This document shows, piece after piece, positions 5,486 through 11,359 of a DNA stretch of 11,638 bases (its first letter is position 1; every line of letters starts with the position of its first letter). Origin of the DNA: Pseudomonadota bacterium (GTDB taxonomy: Bacteria > Pseudomonadota > Alphaproteobacteria > Rhizobiales > Xanthobacteraceae); NCBI GenBank assembly GCA_021823875.1, contig JAKAMD010000073.1, positions 1-11,638 of the forward strand. The letters are read 5' to 3'. Made by a program: the position numbers and the translations under genes. The notes below the pieces were generated by a model, which made no database searches, was not told the origin of the DNA, and worked only from the letters and a program-made list of their open reading frames with translations.

Positions 5486-6754
5486 TTATTCGGCAGCGAC
5501 GGTTGCCAGCGCTGCAGCGAGCCTGCCGGGGCTCACCGGTTTGACGAAATAGAAGTTCATACCGGCGGCCCGGGCGGCGGCTTCATCCGCCGCATCGCCG
5601 CGCCCGGAAATGCCGATCACCGGCACCGCACCTTCCTTACCCGGCAAGGCGCGGATCGCTTGCGTCGCCGCGATACCGTCGAGGCCTGACAGCGCAACGT
5701 CCATCAGCACCGCGTCGTAAACACCGCCGCTTGCCGCCACAACCGCCGCCTCGCCTGTCTCGACGAAATCGATGCGATGGCCGAGCTCGGTGACGATCGT
5801 ATTCATCACCACGCGGCCATAAGGATTGTCCTCCGCGCAAAGGATCATCAAGGCGCGCGACGGCACCCCACCGGCGCCGCGCTGTTCGGAGGCTGGCTGC
5901 GCGTCCAGACGCTTGACCGGCACGCTGATGCGGAACGTGGTCCCTTTCCCCCGTTTGGAGGTGACGGCAAGGCTGCCCTGCATGGCTTCAATCACGCGCT
6001 TGACGAAAACGAGACCCAGTCCGGCGCCGCCATAGCGGCGCGCTACGCTTTCGCTCGCCTGCGCGAAAGGACGGAACAGTTTCTTGAAGTCGCGCGAATC
6101 CATGCCGATCCCGGTGTCGACCACAGTAAACACCAGACGCGCGCGTACGCCGTCGACTGCTTCGACACCGGCGGTAAACGCGACCATGCCGTCATGGGTG
6201 AACTTCACCGCATTGTCGACCAGGTTCTCCAGCGCCGCGCGCAAGCGCAGCGCGTCACCGGCAACCAGATCGGGCAGATCGGCGGCGATGGCGATCTCAG
6301 CCTTGACGCTCTTGCTGCCGGCGCGGGCGGCAAGCCCATGGCCGACGGCTTCGGCCAGCACGCGCGGCGAGAACGGCTCGTCGCGCAAGACGAGACCGGT
6401 CGCGCCCGCCTTGGCGGCATCGACGACCAAGCTGGTGAGATCGGCGAGATGATCGGCGCCGCTCTTGATGGCGTTGGCCCATTCGCGCTCACGCGTGCCG
6501 AGATCGGAGGATGCGAGCAATTCGGCGAGCGCGGCAATGCCGGTGAGCGGGGTGCGAATCTCATGCGCGATACCGGCAAGCACAGCTTCGAGCACGCGCG
6601 GCGACGATGGCCTGGTCGCGGGCTTCTTGGCACCGCCCTTCTTTACCGCACTCTTCTTGGACGCGCGCTTTTCCGACGCGCGCGCAGGCCGCGCCCGGCG
6701 GCTCGGACGCTTGCGGCGCGGCTGCTTGGCGGCTTTGCGTTTGGCCATCCTCAT
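5486..6754 (-). CDS. sensor-less hybrid histidine kinase with basic N-terminal tail
   Basis: A 422-residue two-component protein. Residues 1-50 are an extremely Lys/Arg/Ala/Pro-rich tail resembling histone H1 or other DNA-associating tails. A HisKA dimerisation domain follows, with the phospho-acceptor H64 in AGIAHEIRTPLTG. The HATPase domain has the N box (N177, N181), the G1 box DTGIGM at 213-218 and the G2 box GGAGLGL at 242-248. A receiver domain spans about 305-422, with the acidic pair in AEDN, the phosphorylatable D352 in VLMDV and the conserved lysine in FVKP. No transmembrane or PAS/GAF sensor segment is present, so the protein should be cytosolic and its input is unknown. The ATG at 6754 has AGG five bases upstream; an ATG two codons later is a weaker choice. 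It lies 36 bp after gluQ on the same strand and is probably co-transcribed with it. Confidence 0.9.
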   Translation of the reverse strand: MRMAKRKAAKQPRRKRPSRRARPARASEKRASKKSAVKKGGAKKPATRPSSPRVLEAVLAGIAHEIRTPLTGIAALAELLASSDLGTREREWANAIKSGADHLADLTSLVVDAAKAGATGLVLRDEPFSPRVLAEAVGHGLAARAGSKSVKAEIAIAADLPDLVAGDALRLRAALENLVDNAVKFTHDGMVAFTAGVEAVDGVRARLVFTVVDTGIGMDSRDFKKLFRPFAQASESVARRYGGAGLGLVFVKRVIEAMQGSLAVTSKRGKGTTFRISVPVKRLDAQPASEQRGAGGVPSRALMILCAEDNPYGRVVMNTIVTELGHRIDFVETGEAAVVAASGGVYDAVLMDVALSGLDGIAATQAIRALPGKEGAVPVIGISGRGDAADEAAARAAGMNFYFVKPVSPGRLAAALATVAAE

Positions 6755-6790
6755 CCCAACCTGGGGCTGAACATGGCATGGAAGCCCGCG

Positions 6791-7663
6791 TCAAGCGAGC
6801 CCGACCATTTGACGAATACCGGCAGCGTTAATGCCCTGTGTCCGCAGCTCGCGCAGGCCGGTCGACTGCGTCGATTTCGACAGCTTGCGGCCGTCGGCAT
6901 CGAGCAGAAGGCGGTGGTGGTGATAGCGAGGCGCGGCCAAGCCGAGCAATGCCTGCAGCAGCCGGTGAACGCTGGTGGCGTGGAAGAGATCGCGCCCGCG
7001 CACCACGTCGGTGATGCCCTGCCCGGCATCGTCCACGGTGACCGCGAGGTGATAGCCGGCGGGCGCGTCCTTGCGCGCCAACACCACGTCGCCCCAAGCG
7101 GCGGGATCGGCGGCGACGATCCCGGTCTCGCCATTGGGTCCCGCGCCGCTCTCGCCCCAGCTTAGGGGACCGGCCAGCGCAAGCGCGGCAGCCATGGCGA
7201 GCCGCAGAGCATAGGGCTCACCCGCCGCCATCCGCCTCGCCCGCTCAGCGGCCGGCATGACCTTGGCGTCGCCCGGATAGAGCGGTGCGCCGTCGGGATC
7301 GCGCGGCCAGGGAGCCTGCGTTTCCCGTTGCGCCACCAGCGCGGCAATCTCGGCCCGGCTTTCAAAACTGGGATAGACAAGACCCATCGCCTCGAGCCGC
7401 GCGAGCGCAGCGCGATAGTCGGTAAAATGTTCGGACTGCCGGCGCACCGGCGTTTCCCATTCGATACCGAGCCACGCCAGATCCTCGTAGATCGCTGCCT
7501 CGTATTCCGGGCGGCAGCGCGTGGCATCGATGTCCTCGATGCGCAGCAACAGCTGGCCGCCGCTGGCGCGCGCCATGTCGGCATTGAGCAGCGCCGACAG
7601 CGCATGGCCGAGATGCAGATAGCCATTGGGGCTCGGCGCGAAGCGGAAAACGGGTGGCGACAT
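6791..7663 (-). CDS. gluQ: glutamyl-Q tRNA(Asp) synthetase
   Basis: GluQ activates glutamate and attaches it to queuosine at position 34 of tRNA-Asp. It is a truncated paralogue of glutamyl-tRNA synthetase without the anticodon-binding domain, and at 290 residues it has the usual length. Visible motifs are FRFAPSPNGYLHLGH at residues 6-20 (the HIGH-type ATP site), RIEDID at 41-46 and KLSKS at 260-264. The zinc ligands known from E. coli YadB (Cys-x-Cys, Tyr, Cys) are not kept: SFES stands at 99-102 where CTCT is expected, and the last cysteine is replaced within YPGDA at 129-133. I chose the ATG at 7663, eight or nine bases after AGGT. A longer in-frame start at 7762 would translate the palindromic repeat upstream and is unlikely. 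The hybrid kinase gene follows on the same strand. Confidence 0.93.
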   Translation of the reverse strand: MSPPVFRFAPSPNGYLHLGHALSALLNADMARASGGQLLLRIEDIDATRCRPEYEAAIYEDLAWLGIEWETPVRRQSEHFTDYRAALARLEAMGLVYPSFESRAEIAALVAQRETQAPWPRDPDGAPLYPGDAKVMPAAERARRMAAGEPYALRLAMAAALALAGPLSWGESGAGPNGETGIVAADPAAWGDVVLARKDAPAGYHLAVTVDDAGQGITDVVRGRDLFHATSVHRLLQALLGLAAPRYHHHRLLLDADGRKLSKSTQSTGLRELRTQGINAAGIRQMVGLA

Positions 7664-7690
7664 TGCATGACCTCGCCGCAGACTCGGCGC

Positions 7691-7847
7691 AACCCTCTCC
7701 CCTTGTGGGAGAGGGTGGTCCCGAGCGGAGCGAGGGACCGGGTGAGGGGTATCTTCCTGCACGATAGGATGTAAAGAGACCCCTCACCCGGCACGCCCCT
7801 CGCTGACGCTCGGTGCGCGCCACCCTCTCCCACAAGGGGAGAGGGTT
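7691..7847. repeat. nested inverted repeat (REP/BIME-like) filling the intergenic gap
   Basis: A 28-bp arm at 7691-7718 is the exact reverse complement of 7820-7847. Inside, a 13-bp arm at 7738-7750 is the exact reverse complement of 7779-7791, with an imperfect inverted match between them and a 28-base centre at 7751-7778. Each outer arm is also a hairpin of its own: ACCCTCTCCC pairs with GGGAGAGGGT across a five-base loop (7692-7716 and 7822-7846). GC-rich elements with this CCCTCTCC/GGAGAGGG character are common between genes in alphaproteobacteria. The element occupies nearly all of the space between gluQ and the divergent glycosylase gene, so it lies in both leaders. No transposase, target duplication or T-run accompanies it. 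Confidence 0.85.
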
Positions 7848-7867
7848 ACGTGCCGCGTTGCAAAGCC

Positions 7868-8596
7868 ATGACCCACTTCCTTCATACCCAGGCCGATCTT
7901 GAAGCTGCGCAGGCCCAGCTCGTCCTGGCCGATCCGCGGCTGAAGCCGGTGGCGGAGAAGGCTGGCGCCTTCAGTCTGCGCCGCCGCGAAGCCGGCTTCC
8001 CCGGACTATGCGCGATCGTCTGCGGCCAGCAGCTCTCGACCGCCAGCGCCGCGGCGATCCGCGCGCGGCTGTTTGCGGCCTTCGATCCGTTCCATCACGA
8101 CGCGGTGCGGCGCGCGCGCACCGACAAGCTCAAGCGCCTCGGTCTGTCGACACCCAAGATCAAGGCGGTCCGCGAGATCGGCAAGGCGGTCGCAGAGGCG
8201 CGCATCGATCTCACCGCTGTCGGCAACATGGAGGCCGATAAAGCGCATGCCGCGCTCACCGCGCTGCACGGGGTCGGCCCATGGACGGCCGACATCTATC
8301 TCCTGTTCTGTCTCGGCCATGCCGACGCCTTTCCGGCCGGCGACCTTGCGCTGCAGGAATCGGCCCGCCTCGCCTTCGGTCTGCGCAAGCGCCCTGACGC
8401 CAAAGCGCTCAGCAAATTTGCCGAGGCTTGGCGGCCGTGGCGCGGTGTGGCGGCGCATCTGCTGTGGGCCTATTATCATGTGGTGAAGAAGCGCGAGGTT
8501 GTCCCGGTGCAGCCGGAGGGCGCGCCCAAGAAGCCCGCCAAGAAGCCAAAGACGATCAAAAAGAAAGCGGCGAAAAGGAAATCCGGAAATGGCTGA
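7868..8596 (+). CDS. DNA-3-methyladenine glycosylase, AlkA/Mag1-like HhH-GPD
   Basis: This base-excision repair enzyme removes alkylated purines from DNA. The 242-residue protein has the HhH-GPD core: IVCGQQLSTASAAA, a helix-hairpin-helix LHGVGPWTADIYLL, and the catalytic aspartate D159 in FPAGDLALQ. It lacks the N-terminal extra domain of E. coli AlkA and is closer in size to yeast Mag1-type enzymes. Residues 216-242 form a lysine-rich tail (KKPAKKPKTIKKKAAKRK) that may add non-specific DNA affinity. I start at the ATG at 7868, where MTHFLHTQADL looks like the family's usual beginning. The in-frame GTG at 7850 has a much better ribosome site (GGAGAGGG) supplied by the inverted repeat and would add six residues, so the start is uncertain. 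The stop overlaps the esterase start by 8 bp, implying one operon and translational coupling. Confidence 0.9.
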   Translation: MTHFLHTQADLEAAQAQLVLADPRLKPVAEKAGAFSLRRREAGFPGLCAIVCGQQLSTASAAAIRARLFAAFDPFHHDAVRRARTDKLKRLGLSTPKIKAVREIGKAVAEARIDLTAVGNMEADKAHAALTALHGVGPWTADIYLLFCLGHADAFPAGDLALQESARLAFGLRKRPDAKALSKFAEAWRPWRGVAAHLLWAYYHVVKKREVVPVQPEGAPKKPAKKPKTIKKKAAKRKSGNG

Positions 8597-9275
8597 ACTC
8601 GACGGCCCGCGCCTGGCGCCACGCTCCGGCGCGGCCAAGCACCTCGTCGTTTTCCTGCACGGCTATGGCGCCGACGGCAACGACCTGATCGAGATCGGCC
8701 GCGCCTGGGCCGGCCTCATGCCGGACGCCGCCTTCGTCTCGCCGCACGCGCCGCACGCGTGTGGCCAGGCGCCGGTCGGACGCGAATGGTTTCCGCTCAC
8801 CTTCCGCGATCCGAACGAACGCTGGACCGGCGTGCAGATGGCAGCGCCGACGCTGAACGAATTTCTCGACGCCGAGCTGGCGCGTTACCACCTGCCGCCG
8901 TCGGCGCTGGCGTTGGTGGGCTTTTCGCAGGGGACCATGATGGCGCTGCATGTCGGCTTGCGGCGCGCCGTCGCGCCGGCGGCCATCGTCGGCTATTCCG
9001 GCATGCTGGTGTGGCCGGAGAACGTGGACCCCGAATCATTCGCCGCCGAGATCGTGAGTCGGCCGCCGGTCCTGTTGGTGCATGGCGACCAGGACGACCT
9101 CATCCCGGTCCAGGCGCTGTTCCACGCCGCGCAGGGACTGGCGGCGCTCGATGTGCCAACCGAGTGGCATATCTCGGCGGGAATCGGCCATGGCATCGAC
9201 CCGGAAGGCCTGCGCCAGGGCGGGGAATTCCTGGCCCGGCGGCTGGCCGGCCAGCGGCCGCTGCATGGCGGGTAA
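8589..9275 (+). CDS. carboxylesterase/phospholipase family alpha/beta hydrolase
   Basis: A 228-residue cytosolic serine hydrolase of the carboxylesterase/lysophospholipase (Abhydrolase_2) family. The oxyanion motif LHGYGADGNDL occurs near residue 21. The nucleophile is S113 in GFSQG, the acid is D169 in HGDQDDLIP, and the base is H201 in GIGHG, so the triad is complete. There is no signal peptide. I chose the ATG at 8589, which overlaps the end of the glycosylase gene (ATGGCTGA) and has AGGA eight bases upstream; a longer in-frame opening from 8499 only translates the glycosylase's lysine tail in another frame. The two genes should be translated together, although repair of alkylated DNA and ester hydrolysis have no obvious link. 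The natural substrate is unknown. Confidence 0.92.
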   Translation: MAELDGPRLAPRSGAAKHLVVFLHGYGADGNDLIEIGRAWAGLMPDAAFVSPHAPHACGQAPVGREWFPLTFRDPNERWTGVQMAAPTLNEFLDAELARYHLPPSALALVGFSQGTMMALHVGLRRAVAPAAIVGYSGMLVWPENVDPESFAAEIVSRPPVLLVHGDQDDLIPVQALFHAAQGLAALDVPTEWHISAGIGHGIDPEGLRQGGEFLARRLAGQRPLHGG

Positions 9276-9289
9276 CGCCCCACATCTAC

Positions 9290-9318
9290 TTCACAATCTT
9301 GTCACGCTGCCCTATTAC
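9290..9318 (+). promoter_or_regulatory. candidate sigma70-type promoter of the HNH gene
   Basis: TTCACA at 9290-9295 (five of six) and TATTAC at 9313-9318 (four of six) are 17 bp apart, between the esterase stop and the HNH start. A small hairpin, GCTGC/GCAGC at 9329-9344, would fall in the leader. The call rests on consensus matching only. Confidence 0.35.
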
Positions 9319-9355
9319 TAGGCCTCAAGCTGCGTAGCGGCAGCCTCACGGAGGT

Positions 9356-9364
9356 GGAGGAAAG
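9356..9364 (+). promoter_or_regulatory. Shine-Dalgarno deciding a TTG start for the HNH gene
   Basis: GGAGGAAAG ends four bases before the TTG at 9369. The in-frame GTG at 9354 would overlap this site and so could not use it. This supports a rare TTG start codon. Confidence 0.5.
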
Positions 9365-9368
9365 TCGC

Positions 9369-9926
9369 TTGAACGTGCACGTATCGCCCAGTGGTTTTCC
9401 GGCCCTGGTGCTGAACGCGGATTTTCGGCCGCTGAGCTATTATCCGCTGTCGCTGTGGTCCTGGCAGGACACCATCAAGGCGGTATTTCTCGACCGGGTG
9501 AACATCGTCGCCAATTACGACCACGCGGTCCACAGCCCGACTTTGGAAATGAAGCTGCCGAGCGTGGTCTCGCTCAAGACCTACGTGAGGCCATCGACCC
9601 ACCCGGCCTTCACCCGCTTCAACGTTTTCCTGCGCGACCGCTTCGCCTGCCAATATTGCGGCACGCGCGACGACCTCACTTTCGATCATCTGATCCCGCG
9701 CTCGCGCGGCGGCCATACCACCTGGGAGAACGTGGTGGCGGCGTGCTCGCCCTGTAACCTGCGCAAGAGCAACAAGACGCCGGCCGAGGCGCATATGTGG
9801 CCGGCGCAGATGCCGTTCCAGCCGACGGTGCATCACCTGCACCGCAACGGCCGGCTGTTCCCGCCCAATTATCTGCACGAAAGCTGGCTCGACTATCTGT
9901 ATTGGGATAGCGAACTGGAGCCTTAA
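9369..9926 (+). CDS. stand-alone HNH nuclease-family protein
   Basis: A 185-residue protein with one treble-clef HNH domain in its second half. The zinc cysteines are C94/C97 (CQYCG) and C126/C129 (CSPC). The nuclease residues are D106-H107 in FDHLIPRSRGG, N121 in TWEN and N130 in CNLRK, a standard HNH pattern. The first 80 residues (GFPALVLNADFRPLSYYPLS onward) and the end (FPPNYLHESWLDYLYW) look like a conserved family that I associate with alphaproteobacterial chromosomes; its biological role is not known to me. There is no DNA-methylase, toxin-antitoxin or phage neighbour, so a restriction or homing role is not indicated. I start at the TTG at 9369 because GGAGGAAAG (9356-9364) sits at ideal distance; GTG at 9354 overlaps that site and GTG at 9375 is a further alternative. 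Confidence 0.85.
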   Translation: MNVHVSPSGFPALVLNADFRPLSYYPLSLWSWQDTIKAVFLDRVNIVANYDHAVHSPTLEMKLPSVVSLKTYVRPSTHPAFTRFNVFLRDRFACQYCGTRDDLTFDHLIPRSRGGHTTWENVVAACSPCNLRKSNKTPAEAHMWPAQMPFQPTVHHLHRNGRLFPPNYLHESWLDYLYWDSELEP

Positions 9927-9970
9927 TTGGTTGTGCGACAACTCGTCGCCAAAACCGATTCTTTTTATTT
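9925..9970 (+). terminator. Rho-independent terminator of the HNH gene
   Basis: AATTGGTT at 9925-9932 pairs with AACCGATT at 9953-9960, eight pairs with one G-U. After a small internal loop, GCGAC at 9935-9939 pairs with GTCGC at 9945-9949 around a five-base loop. CTTTTTATTT follows immediately at 9961-9970. The stem begins inside the TAA stop codon. It separates the HNH gene from the efflux operon. Confidence 0.7.
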
Positions 9971-9993
9971 CCCGGTGATTTGACCCGCATCAA

Positions 9994-10011
9994 AGGCGCA
10001 TGGAAGCGCCT
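9994..10011 (+). other. hairpin in the leader of the efflux operon
   Basis: AGGCGC at 9994-9999 and GCGCCT at 10006-10011 are exact reverse complements around a six-base loop, about 40 bases before the macA-like start. No T-run follows. It might be a regulator site or a leader structure; nothing more can be said. Confidence 0.25.
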
Positions 10012-10052
10012 GCGCTATTCAATTATCCATAGGGCCAAGCGGGAGAAGCCGC

Positions 10053-11333
10053 ATGAACAAGCCCATTGGAACCGGCACGGCGCGCGTGGAACAGCCGACA
10101 CCGATTGTGCTCGTCCCGAAGACGGAATCATCCTCGCCACCGCGCCCGCGCTCACGCAAGCCGTGGCTGATTGGCGGCCTGCTTTCGTTGGCCGTCATCG
10201 CGGCGGTCGGCACCACCTGGTGGTATGCTGGTTCCAGCGGCACCGTGCGTTATACCACCGTACCAGTCACGCGCGGCGCGGTAACGCGCACCGTCACCGC
10301 TACTGGCACGGTCAATCCAGTGCTCACCATCATCGTCGGCAGCTACGTGTCCGGCGTCATCCAGGAGATCAATTGCGACTACAACACGCAAGTGAAGGTC
10401 GGCCAGATCTGCGCCAAGATCGATCCGCGCCCCTATCAGACGGTGGTCGACCAGAAGAAAGCCAATCTCGATCAGGCCAAGGCGCAACTGGAAAAAGACA
10501 AGGCCAACCTCGCCTATGCGCAGCTCAGCTATGAGCGCAATGTGCGGCTGGCGCAGACCAATGCGGTGTCGAAAGACGCAGTCGACAATGCCAAGGCCGC
10601 GCTCGATCAGGCCAAGGCGCAAATCGGCGTCGACGAGGCCTCCATCGAGCAGCGCGCGGCGGAGCTTGCGGCAGCGCAAGTCAATCTCGGCTATACCAAC
10701 ATCATCTCACCGGTGAACGGTACCGTGGTCTCACGCAACGTCACCGTCGGCCAGACCGTGGCGGCCAGCTTCCAAACCCCGACCTTGTTCCTGATCGCTA
10801 CCGACCTCACCGAAATGCAGGTTGATACCAATGTCAGCGAAAGCGACATTGGCGGCATCAAGGTCGGCGACCCGGCGTTCTTTACCGTTGACGCCTTCCC
10901 CAAACGCACCTTCACCGGCAAGGTCAGCCAGGTGCGCCAATCGCCGCAGACGGTACAGAACGTCGTTACCTATGACGTGGTCGTCAGCGTCGACAATGAA
11001 GACCGCGCGCTCAAGCCGGGCATGACCGCGGCCAACCGTGTCGTCATCGACGAGCGCAAGGATGTGCTGCGGGTGCCGAGCCAGGCGCTGCGCTATGTGC
11101 CGAGCGCGCTCGCCGACACTAAAGGACAGCGCACGCGCAGCGCCGTCCAGGCGCGGGTGTTCGTGTTGCGCGACGGCGAGCCGGTGGCGGTCCCCGTCAC
11201 CGCCGGTCTCGACGACGATACTTACACCGAGATCGTCAAAGGCGAGCTTGCGCCCGGCGACCGTGTCGTCATCGCCGAACGGCGCGGCAGCAACAACGGT
11301 AGCAGGGCGGCTGCGCCGCGCCTGCGCCTCTGA
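10053..11333 (+). CDS. MacA-like periplasmic adaptor of an ABC efflux pump (HlyD family)
   Basis: A 426-residue membrane-fusion protein. A cytoplasmic proline-rich start (residues 1-35) precedes one membrane anchor at about 37-58. The first half of the lipoyl domain is at about 70-125 (TVTATGTVNPV, VGSYVSGVI), an alpha-helical hairpin runs from about 127 to 212 with LDQAKAQ in both arms, and the second lipoyl half contains ISPVNGTVVSRNVTVGQTV. Beta-barrel and membrane-proximal domains follow (VDTNVSESDIGGIKVGD, LKPGMTA). Such adaptors join an inner-membrane MacB-type ABC transporter to a TolC-like outer-membrane channel and export macrolides, peptides or lipids. Two cysteines, C108 and C120, face each other in the lipoyl region. 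The ribosome site GGGAGAAG (10041-10048) supports the ATG at 10053. A MacB-like gene follows after 26 bp. The substrate cannot be told, and 'macA' is only a family analogy. Confidence 0.9.
   Translation: MNKPIGTGTARVEQPTPIVLVPKTESSSPPRPRSRKPWLIGGLLSLAVIAAVGTTWWYAGSSGTVRYTTVPVTRGAVTRTVTATGTVNPVLTIIVGSYVSGVIQEINCDYNTQVKVGQICAKIDPRPYQTVVDQKKANLDQAKAQLEKDKANLAYAQLSYERNVRLAQTNAVSKDAVDNAKAALDQAKAQIGVDEASIEQRAAELAAAQVNLGYTNIISPVNGTVVSRNVTVGQTVAASFQTPTLFLIATDLTEMQVDTNVSESDIGGIKVGDPAFFTVDAFPKRTFTGKVSQVRQSPQTVQNVVTYDVVVSVDNEDRALKPGMTAANRVVIDERKDVLRVPSQALRYVPSALADTKGQRTRSAVQARVFVLRDGEPVAVPVTAGLDDDTYTEIVKGELAPGDRVVIAERRGSNNGSRAAAPRLRL
10467..10622 (+). repeat. 21-bp direct repeat inside the adaptor's coiled coil
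   Basis: The same 21 bases occur at 10467-10487 and 10602-10622, 135 bp (45 codons) apart. Both encode LDQAKAQ, one copy in each antiparallel helix of the hairpin. The match is exact at DNA level, including third codon positions. Confidence 0.6.
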
Positions 11334-11359
11334 CACGCCTTTCGGCCGGCGGATCGACC

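Noticed and set aside
5777..7165. 462-codon open frame on the plus strand opposite the kinase and gluQ
   Set aside because: It is antisense to two clear genes, spans their junction, has no recognisable domain, and is explained by the GC-rich codon pattern of the opposite strand.
7664..7762. Longer N-terminus for GluQ starting at 7762
   Set aside because: The added 33 residues are a translation of the palindromic repeat and precede the family's usual FRFAPSPNG beginning; the ATG at 7663 has a ribosome site.
7691..7847. CRISPR array or insertion sequence
   Set aside because: The repeats are inverted, not regularly spaced direct repeats, and no transposase or cas gene is present.
8499..8588. 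Longer esterase start at 8499
   Set aside because: The extra 30 residues are Arg-rich out-of-frame reading of the glycosylase's lysine tail, while the ATG at 8589 has a ribosome site and fits the family length.
9980..9985. TTGACC as a -35 box for the efflux operon
   Set aside because: No acceptable -10 box lies 16-19 bp downstream; the AT-rich TATTCAATTAT is about 30 bp away.
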